Origin: Paramesorhizobium salinisoli
Lineage (GTDB): Bacteria > Pseudomonadota > Alphaproteobacteria > Rhizobiales > Rhizobiaceae
Direction: 5' to 3'
Length of the DNA stretch: 64,000 bases
NCBI RefSeq assembly: GCF_003335045.1
Contig: NZ_QOZG01000012.1
Coordinates: forward strand, 1-64,000
This document shows, one piece after another, positions 51,104 through 61,267 of this stretch. Numbering within the stretch: the first letter of the stretch is position 1; each line of letters starts with the position of its first letter. The position numbers and the translations under genes were made by a program. The notes below the pieces were generated by a model, which did no database searches, was not told the DNA's origin, and was given only the letters and a program-made list of their open reading frames with translations.

Positions 51104-51251
51104 ATTAGCTACGGCCGATGCTGGTGGGGCGTTGTCGGATATTGCGGCAAAAAAGGTACGAACGCTCCGGTAGAGATTTCTGCTACAAGGTAGTGTGCCT
51201 GCGCGTAAGTACACGCTTTGAGGCTGTTGCAATTTGAAAGTATGAGGTTGA

Positions 51252-52791
51252 ATGGGAACGCGGGACGTCGGAGCAACCGGTGAGGGTCATTTTCTCGGTT
51301 GGTGCCAGCCGGAGGGGTTCAGAGCACAAAAGTCGCTTGTCGACCGGTTAGGATGGGACTTTCTGCTCGAGCGCGAGCCCATGCGTTCGGCCGATATGCC
51401 ACTCGATCACTAGAATGACCTCCCGAAGTACCTTGTGCAGGTCAAATCAACCGATCGCCCAGGTGAGCCGCCCCGCATTAAGCTGTCTGCTCTCAAGCAT
51501 CTTGTTGACAGCGATCTTCCGGCAGCGATCGCCGTTCTCGAATATGGAGGAAGGCGCGCGATCGCCTACCCGGGTCGTCATTGTTCCGATCGACGCGCAG
51601 ATTATCTACAAGACACTGCGACGTGTAAGGAGTGAGGAAGCTCGGGGCAACCGTAAGATTCACAGAGTGACCGTTCCTGTACCAATGGAGCGTGCCATCG
51701 AGTTGGGCCCGGATGGCGAAGGCTTGTCTAATGCTCTTGACGGAATGCGTGGTGGGCCGTTTTCGAGCTATCTCGCATCCAAAATAGAGGAACGGCAGAC
51801 GTGTGGTTTCGATGGTTCGATCACCGGTCACTTCCTCATTCCAGGTGAGGATGCCGAGGAGAAGGTCCATAGCCTTTTTCTGGGGAAGCGGCGGGAAGTT
51901 GATGTGGTCGATTTCACGGTCGAGCGTCGGCGGTTCGGGATCCCTCTTGAGAATGACACCGATTTCTTCCGCGAAGCCGTTCTTGAGTTTCATGCACCAT
52001 CGTTGATGTCGGTGTTGATCGAACTTGAAGACTTGGAAGAGGGCACATGGACGAGGTTTCCGGTCGACATGTATGCCGTTCCTCCGTTCGTGGACGCGAG
52101 TCGGAAGGCCCCGACCCGCTTCGCGAACGCGTTTTTTGAAGTCACGCTCGACTTCGAGAAGGAATGGGCAGGCATCGTCTTCGACGACGACGGATCGCGG
52201 TCTGTCGACCTGAGCGAAGCGGTGACGATGATAGAAGTCGGTGCCATACTGGCCCGGTCAAAGAAACGGGTGAAAATCGAAATCGGCGGCGGAATGATGG
52301 AATTGCCTGCGGCCGAAGGAAACGAGGGACCTTTCCACAACTGGATACCGGTCGCCCCCATATTGCGTCGCATGGAGACAGCCATCGATAGATACGCGCC
52401 CTCCAAGAAGCCGCGGATCCAACTGTCGGAGTTCTATGATTGGATAGAGAAATATCAAAACTTACTCGCGCTTGGGTCGGTTTCCGGCGCAAACCTTTTT
52501 TTCCCACGATGGGAAGACGATACGCTCCTCGATGGTCAGGACGTGGTTCTTGCGCCTTTGACACTTCAATTGGCCGGCACGCAGTATACCGCCTTGATCG
52601 AAGTGCCGATCGAAACTGAAAGCCATGACACACACGAGATTAGAATCGTTGGTGGGCACCCACGCATAGTAGACGATATTGCCCGCGCCCCAGGCTCAAA
52701 AACGGCCGACTTCATAAATCGCGCCGTTGAGCTCTCTAAGCGCAATCGGAAGGTAAAGGGGCCCGCTCTGGTGCTTGGATCATTCGAATAA
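51252..52791 (+). pseudogene. broken DUF4365-like nuclease-domain gene
   Basis: From the ATG at 51252 one frame reads an N-terminal domain (GATGEGHFLGWCQPEGFRAQ, GWDFLLEREP), meets an in-frame TAG at 51411-51413 and continues with LPKYLVQVKSTDRPGEPPRI. The D-F and Q-V-K elements resemble DUF4365 / PD-(D/E)XK-type domains. At about 51575 a one-base shift moves the homology to another frame, which is open to 52791 and encodes about 400 residues of unknown type (VVIVPIDAQIIYKTL... to ...PALVLGSFE). One stop plus one shift mark it as inactive, unless there are sequencing errors. Confidence 0.6.
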
Positions 52792-52812
52792 TGGGAAGCA
52801 GGCTGAGTTCCG

Positions 52813-55077
52813 TCAGGTTAGATTTTCACTGGTTGTTACGAAACTGCCTGGGAGTGCGGCAAACGCTTCCGATGCCGCCTGAACATCGAGTGCGTACGAT
52901 TTGAAAACCAAACGACGCTCGCCAAGATCAAACGATCTGGAATGCTCGACCATGGCATCAAACATCGCGTCACGTAGCGTATCGCCTTCAAGATAATCGT
53001 GGAGGAACTGAGCCGTCAGGTCAGGGCCGTTCCACAGGCATCGGGATGTCCAACCGACAGCCTTGATGTCGAGGCCGTTGTCTCCGGGTGTTGCAATAAT
53101 GTTGGCACTGTTGACGATGCCCGTTTCGATCATATTTGCAAGTTCGGCCCAGCGTCGAACAGGATTTCCGCCGATCCTCAAACCAGAGAACATTCCGTTG
53201 CAGGAAACGACGCATGTAACGATCTTCTTGGAGGGCGCAACCTTCCAGCCAAGCCGGCGATAGAGCTCCACCTCATTGCCAAGCCGTGAGATCAGGCGTC
53301 TTGCGCGCGATAGCTGCTCGGCTCCCTTGTTCACTCCCTTGAAGGAAGTCCGCAACTCATGCGGATTGCAAGGCAACAAGGAATGCTTGCACTCGAAGAT
53401 GAACAGGAACTCGCCGAAGCGGAAGATCGCATCCAGCTCAATCTTTTCACCATCGATTTCGGTCTCATATTCCCCGCGCACAAGTTCCGATTTCTTCTGG
53501 AGGAGCGACGCCAGCGCCCTCGAGGCGGTATCGTGGCCGATATCTTGGATGACGCGATTTTTGTTCAGAAACGCAAGGTTTCGATACCAATTTGTCATGC
53601 CAGCGAGGTGCATAGGTGCTGCGTAAAAATTGCCTGCTTCAATGATGGGTCTATATTGCATGTCGTACATGCTTTTGGATCCCGTTTTCCAAACCAGACA
53701 ATCGAGGATCGGGGTGACTTTGTCCTCCCCAACGCTCAGGCCGATGATCTGGCGCAGTATATCCTTTCGGAAGACGGGGACCAGGGAGCGGTAAGCGATA
53801 TCGGGATCGTTCGGCAGGAGGGGGCTGAGCTGCCGCGAGGCCAACCGAGCGAGAAAAAGGAATAACCGAAACACGCGCGACAGATCCAGAATGGAGACTC
53901 CTGGAAGAGCTTCGAAACGGCGAAGTTCGTTCCAATCTATGATTTCGCTCGTCAATATAGCCCGGATGTATGATTCCTCTTCGACCGTTGCGGCTTCGTT
54001 CGCAAACATGTCACGAATAGGTGGAATGTCGGGAATGTGAAAGGTGTAGCGACTGATGGGATGATCAACACGCCGGGCGACGAAATCCTCCCCTCCGTCA
54101 AAGAATGCGTCGGCTAGGTCAAACACCGAGGTTGCTCCGCCATTGCGAGCAAGCTGTTGCTCCAGGCGAGTCCTGTTATGGGCCTGTTCGTTCTGCATGT
54201 AGCCGAGCCGCGTGCTCTTCTCGAGCTCTGGGAAGGGAGCGGTGATCAAGAAGTTGGTGCCGTGGACTTCGCAACGATAATCGAACGCGTCAATCATGAT
54301 CTCCGCATCGCAAAAGACGCGGATTTTTGCCGCTTTTATCAATAGCTTGTCGAAGACGCCGCGCTTGATCTTCGTTTCCGACATCATACTGAAATGCTTT
54401 TGCTCGATCCCAAAGTCGCGATCGAGGCAATAGATTATGTAAGAAGCACCTTCGGCCAATTCTTCCGCAGAATAATGACCCAGCAACATGCTATTTTTGG
54501 CTTGGTCACCCTGATGACCGAGCATGAAAAGGGCATCTACGCGCGCGAGCAAAGATTTCAGCGTTGTGTCCCGGTTCCGCCTCAAGAAATCGCGAAGTGA
54601 CTCGTCCGCCTTTCGTACCGAACCGGAAAGGGTCGCAAGAGCTTGCAATGAGGCGAGATACGCTCGGGTGGATTGGCTAAGATCAAGCTCATCAGCCGAC
54701 CGCTGGAGCTCCTTCACAACATCATGTATACCGGTAACTCGATACCGGTATTTGGATGGACGCAGCGCGCCAGACTCGCCGATCGACTCGCGGGTGACCA
54801 CCTCGTTACACAGCAGACCAAGATAGAGCCAGTTTACGGCTTCTGTCGACCGTCCGTCGACCAGCGCCATGTGCGCCAGGTCACCGACTTGGGAAAGGTC
54901 CCGGCTCAGGCCGCCCGCGAGGGCTGCACTATCTGTTGCCCTGAGTATGGGACGCCAATCACGCGTCTCGTCTAGGTTCGGAAAAACTGAACGAAGTTTA
55001 GCTTTAAGGTTTCGCTGACGTGGCAACTGATGCGAGTCCTTTGATTCGATCGGATATTTTAGCTTTTCACGTGCCAT
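52813..55077 (-). CDS. large protein with a PD-(D/E)XK-like nuclease motif
   Basis: I do not recognise the full-length 754-residue family. The first 500 residues are mostly helical, with hydrophilic helices and no membrane segments. Residues about 535-600 look like a restriction-nuclease core: GEYETEIDGEKIELDAIF, with Asp549, then FLFIFECKHS, with Glu562 and Lys564 (the ExK pair), then a helix NKGAEQLSRARRLI. This arrangement recalls NERD/Mrr-like endonuclease domains. It is convergent with the broken DUF4365-like gene and adjoins the HamAB genes, so a phage-defence role is likely but unproven. Confidence 0.65.
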   Translation of the reverse strand: MAREKLKYPIESKDSHQLPRQRNLKAKLRSVFPNLDETRDWRPILRATDSAALAGGLSRDLSQVGDLAHMALVDGRSTEAVNWLYLGLLCNEVVTRESIGESGALRPSKYRYRVTGIHDVVKELQRSADELDLSQSTRAYLASLQALATLSGSVRKADESLRDFLRRNRDTTLKSLLARVDALFMLGHQGDQAKNSMLLGHYSAEELAEGASYIIYCLDRDFGIEQKHFSMMSETKIKRGVFDKLLIKAAKIRVFCDAEIMIDAFDYRCEVHGTNFLITAPFPELEKSTRLGYMQNEQAHNRTRLEQQLARNGGATSVFDLADAFFDGGEDFVARRVDHPISRYTFHIPDIPPIRDMFANEAATVEEESYIRAILTSEIIDWNELRRFEALPGVSILDLSRVFRLFLFLARLASRQLSPLLPNDPDIAYRSLVPVFRKDILRQIIGLSVGEDKVTPILDCLVWKTGSKSMYDMQYRPIIEAGNFYAAPMHLAGMTNWYRNLAFLNKNRVIQDIGHDTASRALASLLQKKSELVRGEYETEIDGEKIELDAIFRFGEFLFIFECKHSLLPCNPHELRTSFKGVNKGAEQLSRARRLISRLGNEVELYRRLGWKVAPSKKIVTCVVSCNGMFSGLRIGGNPVRRWAELANMIETGIVNSANIIATPGDNGLDIKAVGWTSRCLWNGPDLTAQFLHDYLEGDTLRDAMFDAMVEHSRSFDLGERRLVFKSYALDVQAASEAFAALPGSFVTTSENLT

Positions 55078-55557
55078 ATTTCAGCGGGGTCTGAAGCGTT
55101 TCTCTGTACTGTCTTCCGACAGCGTCACATCTGCCTCCAGGCTGCAACTTTTCCTAGAGCATCTTCCTCTATTGCTGCGTTCTGAAGCCAGAGGTCAATT
55201 GTGGTGATCGTGCCCTTGTCGAAGAAAAGCTGCGAATTCTTCGATATGGGCCAACGCTCTCTTATCCAGCCGTGAAGCTTTCCAACTTATCTCCAATGCG
55301 AAATAGCACATTAAGGAGCGCATAGGGCTTAAGGCGCGGCCTGAACTCTTCTTCCTGTTTCCGGCGATGAAGTGCGTTGATCGGGAATTCCCTCTGTGAG
55401 CCGCCGAGTACAAAATGCTCGTGTTTTGAGAAACTCCAATATCTGCAAACCACAGATAGCTTTCGGTTTTTTGGCGCTCATAAAGCGGCTATGTATGTGA
55501 CGAATACATCTTGCAGGTTGCGATGGAGCGTTTTTGCATTAGGTCAGGGGACGTGGG
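55078..55557. other. gap upstream of the HamA gene, with a frameshifted minus-strand scrap
   Basis: This is 480 bases. On the minus strand between 55453 and 55195 two overlapping frames look like one shifted coding piece: SFSKHEHFVLGGSQREFPIN, FRPRLKPYALLNVLFRIGDK, and then LEISWKASRLDKRALAHIEE. I cannot name it. The promoters of the 754-residue protein and of HamA should lie here. Confidence 0.4.
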
Positions 55558-56340
55558 ATGGGGCTCTATAACAAGTGGTGTGACGCCACCAAAAACAAGG
55601 ACAAGCGTAAGCGCTACTGGACCTATGTCGAGAAGCACGGTGGTCGCGACGATATTCGCGATGATCTCGCGGAGACGATTCGCTCGCATTATGGTCGGCT
55701 CGAACTCATCGCCGAGGACGTGAAGCGGCTCGGCTACAAGGTCGCTGCTAAGATCCTCAGTGAATCGATGCCGCAAACCGTGAAGGGCCGCTCTGGCGAT
55801 CTAGGAGAAATTCTGGCAACTGAACTGGTCGAGGAAGAGATCGGGCTTCGCGTGCCCGTACGCCGCCTTCGTTATAAGGACGGACGCAACATGGCTATGC
55901 GTGGCGACGATTTCATCGGCGCGGGGTACGATAAGGCCGGCGAGAAGCTCTGGCTACTGAAAGGCGAAGCCAAGAGCAATAAGTCCCTCGGAAAGTCGAC
56001 CGTGACCAGCGCCCGCAAGGTGCTTGATCGTGATAACGGCCGCTGCACGCCAGATTCCTTACTGTTCGTCGCCAACCGGCTGCTGGAGAGCAACGATGCG
56101 GACGACAATGCGCTTGGCCGAAGCCTCCGTGACGAGGTGGGCCTGAAATCCCTCCGTGCGGATCGTATCGACCACATGCTCTTCACGATCTCGGGCAATG
56201 GACCTCACGCCTCATTGAAGGATGATCTGGACGCTACCGGCACCAATCGTGACCATTACGTTGTGAATATTCACGTCGCAGATCACCAGGACTTCATCGC
56301 GGCCATCTACAAAAAGGCGGAAGATCTTGGAGACGAATGA
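55558..56340 (+). CDS. hamA: HamA-like DUF1837 nuclease of a Hachiman-type defence system
   Basis: The 260-residue protein matches DUF1837, the HamA / AbpA family. The core contains GRSGDLGEILATELVE, then RGDDFIGAGYD (Asp117/118) and LLKGEAKSNKSL (Glu137 and Lys139). Together these give the D-ExK residues of a PD-(D/E)XK-type nuclease. In Hachiman, HamA is the effector that degrades nucleic acid when its helicase partner senses DNA damage or phage DNA processing. The C-terminal part (VVNIHVADHQDFIAAIYKKA) would contact HamB. It overlaps the helicase gene by 14 bases. Confidence 0.82.
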   Translation: MGLYNKWCDATKNKDKRKRYWTYVEKHGGRDDIRDDLAETIRSHYGRLELIAEDVKRLGYKVAAKILSESMPQTVKGRSGDLGEILATELVEEEIGLRVPVRRLRYKDGRNMAMRGDDFIGAGYDKAGEKLWLLKGEAKSNKSLGKSTVTSARKVLDRDNGRCTPDSLLFVANRLLESNDADDNALGRSLRDEVGLKSLRADRIDHMLFTISGNGPHASLKDDLDATGTNRDHYVVNIHVADHQDFIAAIYKKAEDLGDE

Positions 56341-59300
56341 CGAACTGGGCACATTTTTGGCGGCTGCAACTGTCGACGGGATACTTGGAGGCCTCCTCGA
56401 CCGTGGCGCTGCCTGGTCGCTGATGCGGGAGCAGGGCGTCCTGCCAGCCAACGCGCCGCCACTTGGCGCGACAATCGAAACTGATCTCGGCGAACACGGC
56501 TTCGCGTTACTTCGAGCAGCGATGGCCTTGCGCGCAAGGGCGGGATCTTCGGATTTGACCAATAAGGCGTTCGAGCGGGCTGCCAACGCGTTCGAAGCTC
56601 TTGTTCGCAATGGCAATCCGGCGTCTCCCGATCGCGGCTTCCGTCGCACCATTGCAGCTGCCGCCTACCATCTCGCAGGGTTCTCTGCTGTTGCTTATTC
56701 GCTTTTCAACGAGACGGCCGACGATCTCAATGCCTCGCCGGGCGAATTGGCGATACGACACCTGATCCTGCGCGATCTCGGCCAATTGCGCGGCTTTGTT
56801 CGCGATTGGCTTGATGACGAGGCCCACGGCGATACGCAAGTCGCTGAAGCGTTAAGGGGCGAGGAGCCCGACATCGATGACGCGCTATCGACGATTCTGA
56901 ACACGACGATTTGCAGAGCGTTGGCGCATTTTGATTTTGCGCTTGAGACGGGTGAAGCGGAGCCTATTGAAAAAGCGCGAGCCCTGCTCGACACTACGGT
57001 CAGATTGGCGGACAACGCGGAGAATGTCCCCTTGTGGTGGATGTCAAACCTCTGCCGGCATCTCATCGATGACCTCTGGCAGCATTCCCTGCACCAGAAC
57101 CTCCCCACGGAGCCGCCTGAGGGAACGGAGGAAAAATATCCGGATCTGCGCCGGTTGTTCATCTCGTCGCTGTATGCGCGAAGGACCTCCGAGGTCGAGC
57201 TATGGCCTTCACAGCGTGAAGCGGCCCGGCGTTCCACCGATGTTACGGACGATTTGGTCGTGGCCTTGCCGACCAGCGCTGGTAAAACACGAGTGGCGGA
57301 GCTCGCCGCGCTGATGACACTTTCTTCATCTCGGCGGGTGCTGATCGTCACACCATTGCGCGCCCTGTCTGCACAGACGGAGCGATCGTTCAGAAAAACT
57401 TTTGCGCCGCTAGGTTTCAGCGTTTCCTCCCTCTACGGCGCCAGTGGCCTTTCGGTCGGTGACGAAGACGCACTGCGCTCGCGCGAGATCATTATCGCCA
57501 CTCCCGAGAAGCTCGACTTTGCGCTCAGAAGCGATCCATCCCTGATCGACGATGTCGGCCTGATCGTCCTTGATGAGGGCCACATGATCGGTCCTAGCGA
57601 GCGCGAGATCCGCTACGAAACATTGGTCCAGCGTCTCCTTCGGCGCGCGGATGCGGTAGAGCGTCGCATAGTCTGCCTTTCTGCAATTTTGCCGAGCGGC
57701 CACGAGCTCGACGATCTGACAGCGTGGATACGATCCGACGAACCGGGCGAACCGGTGCGTTCAGATTGGCGTCCGACGCGTCAGCGGTTCGGCGCGCTCA
57801 CCTGGCGTGGCAAAGACGCGTTGCTGCGGCTGGACCTGGACGAAAACGGCCCCTTCCTCGACAAATTCGTGGTTGAAAAACCGGCACGAGGTCAGGAAAG
57901 GAAGCCCTACCCTCGCAAGAATTCGCACTTGACCTTGTTCGCTGCATGGGAATTCGCCGGCCAGGGCAAGCGGACCCTGGTCTTTTCCACCCAGGCCAAT
58001 TGGGTCGAGAGCTATGGCAAGCAGGTCGTCAACCTTTGCAGACGCGGTTATCTAACTTCGCTGCTGGACGACCAAGCGTCGATTGCTCGCGCTCTGGAGG
58101 TCGGCAAGGAGTGGCTGGGCGACGACCATCCCGCCGTCGCGTGCTTGAAAGTGGGCGTTGCCATTCATCACGGCCGGTTGCCAAGCCCTTTCCTACGCGA
58201 GCTTGAGGCCCTGCTGTCCGAAGGTGTGCTGAAAGTCATCGTTGCGTCCCCGACGCTATCGCAGGGTCTCAACCTGAACGCCGCTGTGCTGTTGGTGCCG
58301 GTCTTGTACAGGGCGTCCGAAAAGATCAAGGGTGAGGAGTTCGCAAATGTCGCCGGCCGTGCCGGCCGCGCTTTTGTCGATGTCGAAGGTCTCATTGTTC
58401 ATGTCATGTTCGATAAGATCGATTGGCGGAAGAAGGAGTGGCGAAAGCTCGTTGCCTCCGCCAAGGCGCGGACGCTGAAGAGCGGCCTCATTCAGATCGT
58501 CGCCGAGATTCTTGAGCGGCTGTCGCGTGAGGGTGTTCTGGATCGCGATGACGCGTGGGAATATCTCGCCAATGCCCGCGAGGCTTGGCGATCGCCTGAG
58601 GAAGAAGCAGCAGTTGCCGAGCGCCTCGCGGTCGGCGTCGACTATGACGCCGACGGCGACGACGATGAAGAGGGCGGTGCTGAAGAGGAAGACACCATCG
58701 ATGAGGAGCCGCTCTCGCAAATTGTCGAACGCCTTGACGCGACCGTCTTCGGGCTGATCGAAGCGCTTGATGCCGATCGCGCCGATCTGCCGAAGCTGTT
58801 GGACGAAGCGCTAAAGGGATCGCTTTGGGCCCGACAGATCGCCCGTGAGGACGAAGACGTCGCACCTCTGCACAAGAAGGTCTTTGAGGCACGTGCGGAT
58901 CTCATTTGGAAAACCACCACACCACAAGCGCGGCGTGGGCATTTTGCGATGGGTGTTGGTCTTGAAGCCGGCCTCGCGATCGATGCGATGGCCGGCGACT
59001 TGGCCGCCCTGCTTGATCGTGCCGATAGTGCGGCGCTTGGCGGAGATGTCGATGAGCTCGTTGACTCCCTGGCCGGACTCGGCGAGCGCCTGCTGTTCAT
59101 ACGCCCATTCATTCCAGACAAGACGAATGCCCTTCCGGCGAACTGGAAATCCATCTTACGCAGCTGGGTGTCTGGCGCGGATGTCGCCAAGATCGGACCG
59201 CAAAATATGAGGGCGGTCGAGGAGGCATTCACCTATCGCCTAGTTTGGGCGCTGGAAGCGATCCGCACCCGCCGCATGGCGCTCGGGTGGTCGCCAGAGA

Positions 59301-59830
59301 CGGTTGCCGGCGGTGCAGCAGCATCGGTTGAGACCGGCGTCCCGCAGTTCATGATGTCGATGCTGATCCGTGCAGGTTTGCCATCACGGCGCGCGGCTAT
59401 GGCGGCAATCGGGGACGCCGAGCCTGTTTTTGTGGCCCCCGCAGAAATGCGTGCTTGGCTCGAATCTGACGAGATCACCGCCTTCACGGACGCCGGCAAC
59501 TGGCCGACGCCGGAGACGGCGGCACTTTGGGCACGGTTTCGAACCGAGGCGCTTAGCGGCGGCATCCAGAAATGGTCAGTCGAACACTACAGCCGTTTAC
59601 TGGATGCCCCAACTGCCCCGCCCGCCGGTCTCTATCGGATCGTCACCGACGAGGGCGATGGACGTACCTGGCTGACGACACCAGATTATCAGCGGGTCGC
59701 AGCGTTCAAGAAACCTGCTGTCGATCCAAAGCCGAGCCTTTTTTCAGGCCGATTGCCCGGCAATACGAGGTTGGTGGAAGCCTTGCGCGTCGGGCGCGGA
59801 AAACTCCGCTGGCCGAAGGCCGACGCGTAG
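56327..59830 (+). CDS. hamB: HamB-like superfamily 2 helicase of a Hachiman-type defence system
   Basis: The 1167-residue DEAD/DEAH-type helicase has a helical N-terminal 280 residues and then RecA1 with WPSQREA (about 293), Walker A PTSAGKT (315-321), ATPEKLD, DEGH (416-419) and SAIL (motif III position). RecA2 follows with SPTLSQGLNLNA and NVAGRAGRAF (motif VI). A long C-terminal region contains an acidic stretch (DADGDDDEEGGAEEEDTIDE). Layout and pairing with DUF1837 fit HamB/AbpB. The start is a TTG at 56327 inside the hamA end, after AAGGCGGAAG; the next ATG is at 56423. Confidence 0.85.
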   Translation: METNDELGTFLAAATVDGILGGLLDRGAAWSLMREQGVLPANAPPLGATIETDLGEHGFALLRAAMALRARAGSSDLTNKAFERAANAFEALVRNGNPASPDRGFRRTIAAAAYHLAGFSAVAYSLFNETADDLNASPGELAIRHLILRDLGQLRGFVRDWLDDEAHGDTQVAEALRGEEPDIDDALSTILNTTICRALAHFDFALETGEAEPIEKARALLDTTVRLADNAENVPLWWMSNLCRHLIDDLWQHSLHQNLPTEPPEGTEEKYPDLRRLFISSLYARRTSEVELWPSQREAARRSTDVTDDLVVALPTSAGKTRVAELAALMTLSSSRRVLIVTPLRALSAQTERSFRKTFAPLGFSVSSLYGASGLSVGDEDALRSREIIIATPEKLDFALRSDPSLIDDVGLIVLDEGHMIGPSEREIRYETLVQRLLRRADAVERRIVCLSAILPSGHELDDLTAWIRSDEPGEPVRSDWRPTRQRFGALTWRGKDALLRLDLDENGPFLDKFVVEKPARGQERKPYPRKNSHLTLFAAWEFAGQGKRTLVFSTQANWVESYGKQVVNLCRRGYLTSLLDDQASIARALEVGKEWLGDDHPAVACLKVGVAIHHGRLPSPFLRELEALLSEGVLKVIVASPTLSQGLNLNAAVLLVPVLYRASEKIKGEEFANVAGRAGRAFVDVEGLIVHVMFDKIDWRKKEWRKLVASAKARTLKSGLIQIVAEILERLSREGVLDRDDAWEYLANAREAWRSPEEEAAVAERLAVGVDYDADGDDDEEGGAEEEDTIDEEPLSQIVERLDATVFGLIEALDADRADLPKLLDEALKGSLWARQIAREDEDVAPLHKKVFEARADLIWKTTTPQARRGHFAMGVGLEAGLAIDAMAGDLAALLDRADSAALGGDVDELVDSLAGLGERLLFIRPFIPDKTNALPANWKSILRSWVSGADVAKIGPQNMRAVEEAFTYRLVWALEAIRTRRMALGWSPETVAGGAAASVETGVPQFMMSMLIRAGLPSRRAAMAAIGDAEPVFVAPAEMRAWLESDEITAFTDAGNWPTPETAALWARFRTEALSGGIQKWSVEHYSRLLDAPTAPPAGLYRIVTDEGDGRTWLTTPDYQRVAAFKKPAVDPKPSLFSGRLPGNTRLVEALRVGRGKLRWPKADA

Positions 59831-59944
59831 GAAATGCGGTGATGGTGATTTATTCCGGGATCGGTGGCCAACGATGCGCCCGCTGCGGCTACCGAGCTCG
59901 ACTGGTCTCCGCCACCACTAACGTGTTGGATACGGAGACGCGTC

Positions 59945-61267
59945 ATGGCAGATGACATTTATGGTCTCCTCGCGGGCATCCTGCAGGGGATGACCCATGC
60001 GCAGCTGAGCGATGAACCGCATCGGGTGGCTGGCCTGATCGTTGAAAGCGGGGAAGGCCTGTCAAAACGACAGCGCATCGATCTGGCGCTGGCAGATCTT
60101 TCAGAAGAGGAATTGGCTGGCATCGCCTTGAAGCTTGCTGCTCATCGTAGCGACACCGCCCTTGATGAAGTGGCCCGCGCGATACTTGAGGCCGGCGACC
60201 CTCCGCTTTCCCAGATAACGCGGCGAGATATCGCGCGTGCCCTCGGAGATGATTTCGCCGGCGAACGGTCCACCGTTGACATAGTCGGACGCTATTTTCC
60301 TTTGTCTTCGCCCATTGAAGATTTTCTCGGAAGCAATGGCCGAAGCCTACGCGACCAGATCGATCGCCATATGGACCAAAACCCAGGCGACTGGTCGGTG
60401 GAGCACCTGTTTGGTCAAATTGGTGCGCTCAGCTGCTCCAGGGCAAGGTTTGGCGCCTTGCTCGAAGAAGCTGTCCACCCTCTCTCCCGGTCGGGAGATG
60501 TGCAGGCCACGACAGTCGCAGTTCTCAACAAAATTCTCGCGCGCGACGGCTACGAGCTGACGCAAGAAAGCGAACTCTCCGGCCATCCGATCTTCGGTTT
60601 TCGAGCCATCGTTCGCGGCGTCGGTGGTCGGCCGAAAAACTTGATTTTTGCCTCGCGGGGCGTGAAGCCTGAGATCGGCTTCGCAGACGCCATCAACAAC
60701 GACATCGTCATTCTGTCCGGAGAAGAAAGCTGCTTGATTTATGATCGGCCGATCGGCTCGAACGGCCTTCTGTGGTCCGAGCTCGTCTCATGGTGGAGCG
60801 AAGTTGCATCAGGCGCGAATGCCGCACAACTCGGTGCGCGGCTTCGGGAGTCGCTTGACTCTGACGCGGAAAAAACGCTTTTTGCCACCTATTTTAAAGC
60901 CTATCGAGCTGCGCTTGGCGTAGCGCTACCCGCGCTTCTCCCTCAGGTCTATCTTCATTACGATCCAGCGGTCGTGAAAACCCTGCGCCACCGTTTACCT
61001 ATTCCGCGGCAGCGCATGGACTTTCTGCTTCTGCTTCCGGGGCGGCAACGCATCGTGATCGAGGTGGATGGCAAACATCACTTTTCGGAAAACGACCGCC
61101 CGTCTTTGAAGGTCTATGCCGATATGGTGTCCGCCGACCGTGAACTACGCTTGTCTGGATATGAGGTTTACCGGTTCGGTGCCAATGAACTCGTTGGGAA
61201 CGGCGCTGAGCAGAGGATTACCGGCTTCTTCGACAAGCTCTTTCGACTGCATGGCGTCAATAACTGA
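59945..61267 (+). CDS. AbiJ N-terminal-domain protein with C-terminal PD-(D/E)XK nuclease
   Basis: From the ATG at 59945, after GGAG, the protein has 440 residues. Residues about 90-240 resemble AbiJ N-terminal domains: ITRRDIARALGDDF, DQIDRHMDQNPGDWSVEHLF, a LEEAVHPLSRSGD segment and LARDGYELTQESELSGHPIF. The C-terminus has a nuclease core: RMDFLLLLPG (Asp359), VIEVDGKHHFSE (Glu373, Asp375, Lys377) and a later ELRLSGYEVYRFGANEL, as in DUF559/Vsr-like proteins. AbiJ-type domains are found in abortive-infection proteins. It lies 114 bases after hamB on the same strand and may be a third part of that system. Confidence 0.7.
   Translation: MADDIYGLLAGILQGMTHAQLSDEPHRVAGLIVESGEGLSKRQRIDLALADLSEEELAGIALKLAAHRSDTALDEVARAILEAGDPPLSQITRRDIARALGDDFAGERSTVDIVGRYFPLSSPIEDFLGSNGRSLRDQIDRHMDQNPGDWSVEHLFGQIGALSCSRARFGALLEEAVHPLSRSGDVQATTVAVLNKILARDGYELTQESELSGHPIFGFRAIVRGVGGRPKNLIFASRGVKPEIGFADAINNDIVILSGEESCLIYDRPIGSNGLLWSELVSWWSEVASGANAAQLGARLRESLDSDAEKTLFATYFKAYRAALGVALPALLPQVYLHYDPAVVKTLRHRLPIPRQRMDFLLLLPGRQRIVIEVDGKHHFSENDRPSLKVYADMVSADRELRLSGYEVYRFGANELVGNGAEQRITGFFDKLFRLHGVNN

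Noticed and set aside
53012-53300. Short plus-strand frames opposite the 754-residue gene
   Set aside because: They have no starts with ribosome sites and no conserved motifs; they are antisense shadows.
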